From: Orychophragmus violaceus
Lineage: Eukaryota > Streptophyta > Magnoliopsida > Brassicales > Brassicaceae
Length of the DNA: 64,000 nucleotides
Reading direction: 5' to 3'
Assembly (NCBI GenBank): GCA_030180135.1
Contig: CM058233.1
Span: 62,454,500 to 62,518,499, forward strand
Part shown: positions 46,019-56,132 of the stretch, piece by piece
How the letters are laid out: every line of letters begins with the position of its first letter
How positions within the stretch are numbered: the first letter of the stretch is position 1
The notes under the pieces: generated by a model
What the model saw: only the letters and a program-made list of their open reading frames with translations
What the model was told of the DNA's origin: nothing
The model's database searches: none
Translations under genes and position numbers: made by a program

Positions 46019-46399
46019 TAAACAATTCTTATTTTCAAAATATAATATTTTAAAACCTTAACTTAAAACTTTAAATATAAACCCTCAAACCCTATACCAC
46101 AAACTATAATCATACTCTAAACCTTAAAGCTTAAACTCTTAATCATAATCTATAAAATCTAAATATAGCCATTAATCATAACCTATGCATTTTCATTGTT
46201 ACACTTTGCTAATGAATATAGGGTTTTGGTTCTATGGTTTAGGGTTTATGATTTAGGTTTTAGGGAAAAGAAGGAAAACTATTCAAGATTCACTTTAGTT
46301 TAGATTTGGTTCGGTTTTGGATGAACAAATGTTTATGGTTTAGGTTAAGAAAATATGGTTTAGGGCTTCGGTTAAGGAATTTTTGTTTAGGGTTAGATT
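46019..46399. other. Flank of the solo LTR, low-complexity, partly duplicated at 53364-53473
   Basis: AT-rich, with AAACCCTAA-like and GGTTTAGGG-like degenerate units. The stretch 46147-46255 recurs almost unchanged at 53364-53473, right of element J. Confidence 0.7.
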
Positions 46400-46650
46400 T
46401 ACCCTAAACCCTAAACAGAGCTTTCTCCCTCTCTGTCTCATCTTGCTGCTCCTTCGTCGGAGAAGAAAGGCTTCGCAGATCCAAGCACTACAACCGGGAT
46501 TTTATTCGCGAAACCTCGAGGTTTCGGCTCCTCCTACGGCTTGATTGATCGCCGTCCGTTCTAGTACCGCTAAATTTTGGAGCTCACCAAAGCCAATGGG
46601 AAGCGTGCTTTTCTCGTCGATACATTGGCTCTGGTAATATCATTTTCTCT
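46400..46650 (+). pseudogene. Host gene fragment, possibly DUF1640 (mitochondrial coiled-coil) family exon 1
   Basis: Conceptual translation gives SSEKKGFADPSTTTGILFAKPRGFGSSYGLIDRRPF, a stop, then ILELTKANGKRAFLVDTLALV followed by GT (splice-donor-like). GKRAFLVDTLALV resembles the start of the plant DUF1640 domain. GC content and codon structure stand out from the AT-rich surroundings. The fragment ends at the truncated LTR of J. Confidence 0.4.
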
Positions 46651-46660
46651 ATGTACCCAG

Positions 46661-47051
46661 ACAATTAGGTTGTCAATGGGCTAAGCCCAAATCATATCAA
46701 TAACATATATATACTTGTACTAATATATATGTTAATAATTACGTGTGTACTTTATATATATATATATATATATATATTTATTTATTTCTTTATTATATAT
46801 ATCACATATATATAACATATTATATATCATATATATAATACTATATATTAAACCCCATCATATTTATAATCCAGTTTGTTTAGGTGTGTGATCCTGTAGG
46901 ATCGTACAATATTAGCAATAGATTCTCAATCTATAGATTATAAGCGGTTTCTAGCAAAACATTATAACCACCTAATATTATACGATTGCCGAACCTCGAC
47001 ATTACGACTCTAACAAGAGTAAGTACAATTGGTTTCAGGACATTCCCAACA
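46661..47051 (-). repeat. Truncated 3' LTR of element J
   Basis: Matches 45632-46018 of the solo LTR. On the minus strand it starts TGTTGGGAATGTCC at 47051. The distal 358 bp are missing; the sequence jumps directly to the host gene fragment at 46660. It includes a (TA)n microsatellite near 46755-46780. Confidence 0.88.
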
Positions 47052-47063
47052 ATCTTCCACTTG
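47052..47063 (-). promoter_or_regulatory. Polypurine tract of element J
   Basis: The minus strand reads CAAGTGGAAGAT directly before the LTR start, the expected plus-strand primer. Confidence 0.75.
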
Positions 47064-47861
47064 TACTGGAATCATCTATTCCCATAATCTCTTTGTCTCT
47101 ATATCTCAATCTCAGCATAGGGCAAGAAACGGTGTCATCCTTATTAAGCTAGATCACGTTTATCGAACTCCGATTTATACTGATTAAAAAAACGACTGAC
47201 ATTCACCTCGTTTGAGCACGGCCATGCATTTTTCAGTATCAAATCTTCGATAGGCCCTGAGATATTTATCTCCCGTTATATAGGAGGGACAAATTCCATC
47301 TTGTTCCATCCCTGTTCCTTACAAAATTCATAGCACACCCAATCAATGTCTTTATAGTCACCTGTTACGGCTGACGTTTGACAAGGTCAAAGTGAACTAA
47401 TCCATAGGTAAGAAAACATGACGAACTCAGGTCAAAGGACTACACTCTATAGTCGTGATGAGAACCTCATATGACACTCATATAACAATCTTGTTGAGTT
47501 GTCATGGCAGGTCCTACCCCAACACATGTCTATGTGATTGGCTTTAATACAACATATTAAATGACTCCACGAAACTTAGTCATCAACCACCTCACATACT
47601 AGTCATCTCCAGTTATTAACGTCCCATTTTAATAACCTTTACTAAGGACCACAATAATTTATGTCATCTTTCACTTATAGGGTTTCATGATCAAGTCACG
47701 TACTTGATGACCTATAGAATGAAATAAATTATTTTGGGACTTTATTTGTTATCCAATAACCAAATAAATCTGAAACAAATTTCATTAATTTGAAAAACAT
47801 AACCAAATGTATGTAAACACGAACATCATATAAAAGAAAAATTCTCCCACTAGAATCAAGA
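47064..47861 (-). other. 3' untranslated region of element J
   Basis: About 0.8 kb without coding. It is homologous to the 3' region of element F (58620-59469), including ATAGGTCATC, GTGACTTGAT and CATGA.ACCCTATA, so the two copia elements are related. Confidence 0.7.
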
Positions 47862-49478
47862 TCACATCTTAAGAAACTTAATGCCTATAGCAGCAGTATG
47901 ACTATCATGCTTAGGCCGTGGAAGAGGCTTAGTCAATGGATCAGCAACATTTGCATCCATCGAGACTCTGCTAATCTTCACATCTCCTCTATCAACAATC
48001 TCACGAATGAGATGATATCTCCTCATAATGTGTTTGGACTTCTGGTGGGATCTAGGTTCTTTTGCTTGTGCGATAGCTCCATTGTTGTCACAATAGAGAT
48101 CCACTGGGCTAGAAATACTAGGAACCACACTTAGTTCAATAATAAAATTCCGAATCCAAACAGCTTCCTTTGCTGCTTCTGAAGCAGCGATGTACTCAGC
48201 TTCGGTTGTTGAGTCTGCTACGGTGCTCTGCTTGGAACTCTTCCAACTTACAGCTCCTCCATTAAGACAAAAGATAAAACTAGATTGTGATCGGTAATCA
48301 TCTTTGTCTGTCTGGAAACTCGCATCGGTGTAACCACTCACAACAAGCTCATCATTTCCTCCATAGACCAAGAACTTATCCTTAGTATTTCTCAAATACT
48401 TAAGGATGTTCTTGACTGCTGTCCAGTGACTCTCACCTGGATCAGATTGGTATCTACTCGTCATGCTCAAAGCACATGCAACATGTGGACGAGTACAGAG
48501 CATGGCATACATGATAGATCCTATAGCAGAAGCATATGGGATTCTACTCATCCGCTCTCGCTCATCATGTGTCGAAGGACACGGAGTCTTGCTAAGAGTT
48601 ATGCCATGAGACATTGGTAGAAAACCTTTCTTGGAATCATGCATTTGGAATATGTGTAAGACCTTATCTATATAAGTGTCTTGACACAATCCAATAATCT
48701 TGTTTAATCTATCTCTATAGATTCTTATTCCAAGAATATACGCGGCTTCTCCCATGTCTTTCATTGAGAAGCAACTTCCTAGCCAAGTCTTTACAGAATT
48801 AAGCATAGGAATGTCATTTCCAATAAGAAGTATGTCATCCACATACAATACTAAGAAAACAACTGCACTCCCACTAGTCTTCTTGTAAACGCAAGGTTCT
48901 TCTTCGTTTCTAATTAAATCAAACTCTTTGATTGCCTCATTAAAACGAAGATTCCAACTCCGAGATGCTTGCTTCAAACCATAAATGGAACGTTGAAGCT
49001 TGCACACCTTCCTAGCACTTCCATGGACTGTGAAACCCTCAGGTTGTGTCATGTACACATCCACTTCGAGATTTCCATTAAGGAAAGCTGTTTTCACATC
49101 CATCTGCCATATCTCATAATCATAATAAGCGGCAATTGCTAGGAGAATCCGAATGGACTTAAGCATTGCGACTGGAGAATAGGTTTCATCATAGTCTATA
49201 CCATGAATTTGCGTGTAACCTTTAGCCACCAATCTAGCTTTGTATATCTGTATATTACCATCCATGTCTGTTTTCTTCTTGAAAACCCATTTACACTCAA
49301 TGGTTTTGACACCATCAGGTAAATCAACCAAAGTCCATACTTTGTTTACTGACATGGATTCCATTTCAGATTTTGCGGCTTCTAGCCATTTTTCAGAATC
49401 AGGGCCCATCATTGCTTCCTCAAAAAACGTAGGTTCATCACTCTCTATTATCAATAGTTCATGATGATCAGTCAACAA
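47862..49478 (-). pseudogene. Element J reverse transcriptase and RNase H (open, after a frameshift)
   Basis: 538 codons. KWVFKKKTDMDGNIQIYKARLVAKGYTQ, QMDVKTAFLNGNLEVDVYM, GLKQASRSWN and the catalytic LYVDDILLIGND define the reverse transcriptase. VSGYTDASFQTDKDDYRSQS, TEAEYIAASEAAKEAVW, LYCDNNGAIAQAK and ADPLTKPLPRPK define RNase H. All key acidic residues appear present. It is separated from the upstream frame by what looks like a single-base loss in a T-run near 49480. It ends LKM and a stop. Confidence 0.9.
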
Positions 49479-51406
49479 AACCCATATCTAACAGGTTCAT
49501 GACGTATCCTCTCGGATCTACGTACCTCGGGTTCCACAGGTGTAGATTCTACGACTCTTCGTAAATATAATTGATCCTCTTCATGAGAAGCCGAATCAAT
49601 CTCCTGTGTTTCTCGAACTTCTTCGAGATGTACTTTACTCCCACTGTTTTTCTTGGAAAGAAATTCTCTCTCTAGAAAAGCACCATTACGTGCAACAAAC
49701 ACTTTGTTCTCAGTAGGGTTGTAAAAGTAATAACCTTTGGTTTCTTTAGGATAACCAACGAAGTAGCATTTATCAGATTTGGATCTGAGCTTATCGGTAA
49801 ACATGCGTTTAACATAAGCATCACAACCCCAAATTTTCAGAAAAGACAAATTCGGAACTTTTCCAGTCCATATCTCATATGGTGTCTTCTCAACTGATTT
49901 TGATGGACATCTGTTTAGCGTAAACGCAGACGTTTCTAGGGCGTATCCCCAAAAGGATAATGGAAGATCTGCATGACTCATCATTGATCGAACCATATCT
50001 AATAAAGTTCGATTTCTCCTTTCGGAAACACCATTCAACTGTGGCGTTCCAGGAGGAGTGAGTTGTGAAACAATTCCACACTCTTTCAGATGGTCATCAA
50101 ATGTTTGACTCAAATATTCACCTCGATCTGATTGAAGAGCTTTGATTGTCTTGCCAAGTTGGTTTTGTACTTCATTGTGAAATTCTTTGAACTTTTCAAA
50201 AGATTCAGACTTATGTTTCATTAGATAAACATAACCATATCTACTGAAGTCGTCAGTAAATGTGATGAAGTACTGGTAGTTTCCTCTAGCATTTATGCTC
50301 ATCGGTCCGCATACATCCGTATGTATAAGTTCCAATAAGTCCTTAGCTCTTTCACTGTGTCCAGTAAAAGGAGCCTTAGTCATTTTTCCCAACAAACAAG
50401 ATTCACATTTCTCATATGATTCATAATCAAATGAGCTCAAAAGTCCATCACTATGAAGCTTTTGAATGCGTTTCTCATTTATGTGGCCCAAACGACAATG
50501 CCAAAGAAAAGTTTGATTCATGTCATTTGACTTGAATCTCTTGGTACTAATGTTATAGATAGGCACACTTTGGTTTAGAACATAAAGTCCATTCTCTAAT
50601 GGACCGCTACCATAAAATATATCATTGTAATCAAATGAACAACACTTGTTCTTAATTGAAAACTGATATCCTTCCAAATCCAAACAAGGAATATAAATAA
50701 TATTTCTGCTTATAGCAGGTACATAGTAGCAATTCTTAAGTTCTAAAACCATGCCAGAAGGTAAAGACAAATGAAATGTTCCTACGGCTAATGCAGCAAC
50801 TCTTGCTCCATTTTCCACACGCAGGTCCACTTGTCCTTTCTCCAAAGTCCTACTGTTGCTTAGGCCCTGCATATTTGTACAAATATGAGCACCACAGCCG
50901 GTATCCAATACCCAAGAAGTAGAACCAGGAGTAGTAACATTTACTTCTATAACATAAATACCTGAAGATGAAGTCTCGAAAGTCTTCTTCTTCTTCTTTT
51001 TCAGATCTTCCAGGAATTTGTTGCAGTTTCTTTTCCAATGCCCATAACCATTACAATAATGGCACTTATCATCTTTAGAAGGACCATGTTTAACCTTAGG
51101 AGCATGGTTAGACTCGCTTGGATTCACAATCGAGCCTGTCTTGCCATCACCTTTGTTCTTACCATGTTTCTTAAACTTTTTACCCTTTTGTACCATAAGG
51201 ACATTTGGGGTGTCCTTCTTGATGTTAGGTTCAGCAGTTTTGAGCATCCCATGCAACTCAGTCAAAGTCTTTGTCAAGTTGTTCATGTTGTAGTTCATAA
51301 CAAACTGATCATAGCTTGACGGCAATGACTGCAGGATGAGATCAGTAGCCAACTCTTGGCTGATAGGACAATCCAGTTTTGCCAGGTTATCAATATAACC
51401 CATCAT
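49472..51406 (-). pseudogene. Element J gag C-terminus, protease, integrase
   Basis: Gag end with the CCHC knuckle CHYCNGYGHWKRNC; protease active site WVLDTGCGAHIC. Integrase follows: HHCC region WHCRLGHINEKRIQ..CESCLLGK, catalytic residues in HTDVCGPM, LQSDRGEYLS and PQLNGVSERRNRTLLD, then WGCDAYVKR and CYFVGYPKETKGYYFY. It ends RSERIRHEPVRYG where the frame breaks. Glu at the DDE position is present. Coding to its right continues upstream through an in-frame stop to the gag start at 51823. Confidence 0.9.
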
Positions 51407-51823
51407 CTTTATGACATGCGGGCTAACTGGATCATCTTTCGGTAGCCTGCACTCAATGAGAGACTTAACCGTTTGGTATCTCTCAGTTCGTGCTTGCTCC
51501 TAAAACATTCCTTTCAGGCTAGTGATCATGTCAATTGGCGAATCCACGTTCTCATATTGCTTTTGCAAGTCTGAGTTCATGGTAGCCAACATAAGACAAC
51601 ACACATCGACCCTATCATTGACATGCTTGTCAGAAGCATTTCTCTCTGCATGCTGAGCATTGGTCTTAGGTTTTTCAGGAAGAACCTTTTCAAGGACATA
51701 GTCCTTTTTCTCCTGTCTGAGAACAATTCTCAAGTTTCGATACCATTCGAGGAAATTCGATCCATTAAGTTTATCCTTCTCAAGGACAAATCTCAATGAA
51801 AACGAGTTATGGGGAGTTGACAT
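51407..51823 (-). pseudogene. Element J gag N-terminus
   Basis: Starts MSTPHNSFSLRFVLEKDKLNGSNFLEWYRNLRIVLRQEKKDYVLE and reads to SLKGMF, where a TAG stop replaces the Gln present in the homologous gag of F (LKFQEQ). Gag sequence continues in the same frame after the stop (EQARTERYQTVKSL). Confidence 0.9.
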
Positions 51824-52901
51824 TGCTGGAGATAAAGAATAGGAAATGTTAATATGATGTTCGGGAATAAGAGAAATCTCAACAATTAAGAAAACTCACA
51901 TTATATTCAAATAACAATTTCCTCAAATTGAATATAATGATCCAAGATCCATATTTCACTAGAATTCGAGTGAGCTTTGGCTCAACCCCCGAATGTATAG
52001 TTAATTAGGTAAACAACACCTTGTTAATTATATCAAATATAACTCTTGGTGGTTAGATGACATATTATGTCTAATCCAACATATGCCTCTAAGATCAAAA
52101 CCGTTTTGATAGCTTAGTCAAGTAAACCAATCTTGTTTCACATGGTAACCATTACCATCTACCTCACTTATGTAATTGTGGATACCTTGCTTTGGCAAGC
52201 CCATCACACAACGAAACAAACCTTGATAGTTGATAAGATTGGAGAGGCATCAAAATACTTGATATTAATTGAGGAACATATTTTAATCCAATTTTAATTT
52301 AAAATTTTATATCTGATACAAAACTAAATATAACTAATACATATTTTATATGTATTTATTGGATTATTAAATAATTAAATTAATTTTAATCTAATTAAAA
52401 TTATTTATTATTTATTAGATATTCTTAATTTGTTATTAGAATATAATCAAATTATAATTCTAATATAATTAAAATATTTTGGATGAATCGTGACAAACAC
52501 GAGTTGTTAACACGGTTCATACAAGTTACATATACAAATTATTTAATAATGAATCAATTAAATAATACCACATGTAACTTCACCCATATACACATGTTAT
52601 TAAACCTTGTAACTTTAATTGAATCAACCAATTGAACTAAACCGATTACACTTGATCAGCTTTGCCGACTGACTCAATCAACCTTACAAATCATGTATGC
52701 ATATTCTAATAATTCTAAAATCAAGCGATCATGAATTACAATAATACAATCTAATTTTAGATCAATAGCTACGCATGAACTTGAAGCGATTCAATATCAT
52801 AATCAGATTATGATTTCTATCGACATGATCATTCTAATCATAATTATATATATCAAATATATATACTAATTTATTAAGATTCGTTTCAGTATTAACAAAT
52901 A
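51824..52901 (-). other. Leader of element J
   Basis: AT-rich, non-coding, between primer site and gag. Parts near gag resemble the F leader (GGATCTTGGA.TCATTATATTC). Confidence 0.7.
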
Positions 52902-52914
52902 GGTTCTGATACCA
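52902..52914 (-). promoter_or_regulatory. Primer-binding site of element J (initiator tRNA-Met)
   Basis: The minus strand reads TGGTATCAGAACC one base after the LTR end, a Met-initiator primer site. Confidence 0.88.
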
Positions 52915-52915
52915 C

Positions 52916-53366
52916 TGTTGGAAATTCATACCGGTTATAAAACAATTTTATAATCAACCTATGAATTTACTAGTCAGGAACTCATGCAAATACTGACATA
53001 AATCTAGATCTAGAATCTCGAATATACCTGGATGTTTTGCAGCGGAATAAAAACGAGGCGATTCAAGATTTTTTTAACACTCCAAACGTCGTGCCTCTAC
53101 CGGTATCTACACGCACACAAACTGGATCGCAACGGGATGCTAGTGCCGTGAGATCTAATCTCAACTAATTAGGGTTTCTTAGAAAGTCTCTCTGATTTAT
53201 TTTGTTCGGCGACTACTAAGTTTGATTCAATAATCAAACACATATATATGTGTTCACTCACGTAATTAACCTAACAATTAGGTTGTCAATGGGCTAAGCC
53301 CAAATCATATCATTAACATATATATACTTGTACTAATATATATATATATATATATATGTTAATAAT
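52916..53366 (-). repeat. Truncated 5' LTR of element J
   Basis: Matches solo-LTR positions 45274 to about 45715 and stops after TTAATAAT. It then joins duplicated flank DNA (53364-53473) through the 5-bp microhomology ATAAT. The distal LTR and its TSD are deleted. Confidence 0.88.
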
Positions 53367-53619
53367 CTATAAAATCTAAATATAGCCATTAATCATAACC
53401 TATGCATTTTCATTGTTACACTTTGCTAATGAATATAGGGTTTTGGTTGTATGGTTTAGGGTTTATGATTTAGAGGTTCTGTGGTTTTTCTTGTTTAGAA
53501 TCATGTTTAGGATTGTTTAAAGAGGTGTTTTTGAATCAATCTACTGATAAGAGAAAAACACTTAAGAAACAAAGAATTAAAACCTAAACAAACAAGAAAT
53601 CGCATGATCCAATCTATAT

Positions 53620-54000
53620 GAATTGGTTGCGTCGGAGTGTGGTCGGACCGCACGTCCGGATCGAATAGACGCACGGACCGATCGATGGATCGAGTCGCGT
53701 GGTCGAGTCGATCACGGCGAGATGGGCAGCGAGATGCGTGGCCGATCCGATCGCTTGCATCGATCGCGGATCGATGGCTTGGATCGATGCGATCACGCCG
53801 TGCCTCTCTCGCGTCTCGGCCAAGCCAGCATCGTCCCGCTCTCGACCCGGGCTGTCCCGATCGCTCGGCGATCGCGTGAAGCCACCGACCCGAGCTCGAC
53901 GATCACGCTCCCGTCCCGATCACGCAACCGAACTCGTCCCGATCGCGGCATGCGGCTGTCCCGATCATTCCCGATCGCGTGAAGCCTGCATCTCGGTTCG
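53620..54000 (+). repeat. GC-rich, GATCG-dense island in the presumed leader of F
   Basis: About 380 bp with very high GC in an otherwise AT-rich window. It is packed with GATCG, CGATC, CGATCG and TCCCGATC words (for example GGACCGATCGATGGATCGAG near 53677). Long overlapping open frames here are rich in Arg, Asp and Ser and look like composition artefacts. Confidence 0.7.
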
Positions 54001-54479
54001 GTTCACCGTGACCTAATGGTCGGTTCGGTTTGGCTGAGTGATGGTTCGGTTTAATTTTATTAAAAATTAATCGTCACGGTTTAATAAACAGACGTAATAA
54101 ATTTATTAAGTTCTGGTTAAACCGGGATAAGAAATCCAAAGTCGAAAAATTGGATTTTGTGCCTAAACCAGTGATTTTCTAATTTGATTTGGTTGGACCA
54201 AATAAATTGAGAAAATCCAGTTTAGTAAATAACCGGTTGACAATTGTGGTCATCGTAGTAATTAATTTTGGTTAAGACCAATTTTAATGAACCAGACCGG
54301 TTATGTCATTTAATTGGGCAATTGGGTTATGTCTTGGACATGAACCAATTCTTGGGCCTCGGGCCAAGAAGTTAAAACAATTGGGCCAATTATTTGAGTC
54401 TTTTCTTCAGAATTAATTTAAAATTTATTTTTTATAAAATTATAAAATCGATTTTAAATTAATAAGTTTCCAAAATTCT

Positions 54480-54715
54480 GAAATTAGAAAGTTTCTTAAA
54501 CAGAAGTTTCTAGATTTGCATGTTTTGGATTTTAGGAAATTTCTATATTTAGAAAGTTTCCGATTTTAGGAAATTTCTATATTTAGAAAGTTTCCAATTT
54601 TAGGAAGTTTCCAATTTTAGAAAGTTTCCAATTTTAGGAAGTTTCCAATTTAGAAAGTTTTCAAAATTAGTAGGTTTTCCAAAAAGGAAAGTTTCCCAAA
54701 ATAGTAATCTTCTAT
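54480..54715 (+). repeat. Degenerate tandem repeat of GAAAGTTTCC/AATTTTAGGAA units
   Basis: About ten imperfect units such as TTTAGAAAGTTTCCAATTTT and TTTTAGGAAATTTCTATA. Many contain the small palindrome GGAAANTTTCC or GAAAGTTTC. Confidence 0.8.
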
Positions 54716-55241
54716 TTTGGGATGAAATTTTAATAAACCTACAAACCTCAAACAATATCAAGCGTTGGATGTCTTGTCCAGTCTATGTCAGCTGTCGAAG
54801 TCCATTCAATTGTATTCATGGCCTTACAGTGTGAGGGTGTCTACTTTTGCGTGGGTAAGACGGTTTGTGATTCATAAATGTCATTGGGAGTCCCAGACAT
54901 TAGTGATTACATGACTGTATAGTCTGGTTTTCTTGACTAGGCCATCGGGAGTCCCGGGCCTTGAGACATCAGAGTGGATTGGGCCTCGGGCCCAGATTCA
55001 CAACCAAGAGTTATATCACGGATATAATTAGCCGAGATAGGGCTTACCGATATAAGCTAAGGTTGGGTGACGGCCACTGGCCCACTTTGATCTTAGTTAT
55101 ATGTGGATCTTGGAATCATTATATTCTATTGAGGGTAACTGATGTTATTGAATATAATGCGAGATTAATCATATTAAGTATAATGCGAGATTAATCATAT
55201 TGAACATATTAACTAAAATCCTTTTATCTTAATTTTCAGTT
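54716..55241 (+). other. Leader of element F
   Basis: Non-coding; shares GGATCTTGGAATCATTATATTC with the J leader. A small direct repeat, ATAATGCGAGATTAATCATATT, occurs twice near 55157-55200. Confidence 0.6.
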
Positions 55242-56132
55242 ATGACTAGCACAAACAATCAAAACACTTTCTCGATCCGGTCTGTCCTTGAGATGGACAA
55301 GCTGACCGGATCAAATTTCTTGACTTGGTCGCGGAACTTGAGGCTAGTCCTCAGACAGGAGAGAAAGGACTATGTCCTTGAGAGAGCTCTCCCCGTGAGG
55401 ATCGGGTCCAATGCTTCTCATGCAGTATATGATGCTTGGAATAAGCATTATAATGATGCGGTAGATGTGCGTGGTCTGATATTGGCTACCATGGACTCAG
55501 ACTTGCGGAAGCAATATGAGAACATGGAGTCGCCAATAGAGATGATCAGCAGCCTGAAATTGAAATTTCAGGAGCAGATAAGAGTGGAGAGATACAAGTT
55601 GGTTAAGTCTCTCACTAGCTGCAAGCTACCAAATGATCATCCAGTGAGTCCTCATGTCAGTAAAATGATGGGTTACATTGAAAACCTGAGGAAACTGGAT
55701 TATCCAGTTAGCCAAGAATTGGCAACTGAGATCATTCTGCAGTCACTGCCGTCAAGCTATGATAAGTTCAGAAGGAGCTATATCAAGAAAGGCTTAACGA
55801 AGACGCTGACTGAACTGCATGATATGCTCAAGACAGTTGAGCCAAACGTGAAGAGTACCCAGTATAATCTCATAATGGAGAAGGGTGGGTTTATTAAACC
55901 TAGTGCTGACAAGGGTGAAGACAAAGTTGTCCAGATTTTGAATCATGGCAAGCGTGTGTCTTCTGAGCCCAAGTCAGATACCTCTTACGTTGGTAAGTGC
56001 TGCTACTGTAAAGAGACAGGGCATTGGAAGAGAGATTGCATTAAATTCATGGAAGATGATGAGGAGTTAAAGTTGATGTATGAGACTACTTCCTCAGGTA
56101 TTCATGTTATTACTTCAAGTTCTACCTTATAG
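55242..56132 (+). CDS. Element F gag (open frame, 296 aa)
   Basis: ATG start MTSTNNQNTFSIRSVLEMDKLTGSNFLTWSRNLRLVLRQERKDYVLE. The UBN2/copia gag region follows with LATMDSDLRKQYENMESPIEMISSL, KLPNDHPVSPHVSKMMGYIENL and SQELATEIILQSLPSSYDKF. A CCHC knuckle, CCYCKETGHWKRDC, is at about residues 248-261. It is uninterrupted, in contrast to its own pol. It ends SSTL and a stop exactly before the protease region. Gag would assemble particles and bind RNA. Confidence 0.8.
   Translation: MTSTNNQNTFSIRSVLEMDKLTGSNFLTWSRNLRLVLRQERKDYVLERALPVRIGSNASHAVYDAWNKHYNDAVDVRGLILATMDSDLRKQYENMESPIEMISSLKLKFQEQIRVERYKLVKSLTSCKLPNDHPVSPHVSKMMGYIENLRKLDYPVSQELATEIILQSLPSSYDKFRRSYIKKGLTKTLTELHDMLKTVEPNVKSTQYNLIMEKGGFIKPSADKGEDKVVQILNHGKRVSSEPKSDTSYVGKCCYCKETGHWKRDCIKFMEDDEELKLMYETTSSGIHVITSSSTL

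Larger units (their letters stand above)
46661..53366 (-). mobile_element. Element J: Ty1/copia retrotransposon, nearly intact coding, both LTRs truncated
   Basis: On the minus strand: partial LTR (53366-52916), Met primer site, 1.1-kb leader, gag-pol (51823-47862), 3' untranslated region, polypurine tract, partial LTR (47051-46661). Copia order is confirmed: integrase precedes reverse transcriptase. Only one nonsense codon and one frameshift interrupt the polyprotein. Confidence 0.9.

Noticed and set aside
53623..54016. Overlapping frames of 80-119 codons on both strands in the GC island
   Set aside because: All frames stay open because of the GATCG-rich composition. There is no domain and the product is Arg/Ser/Asp-biased.
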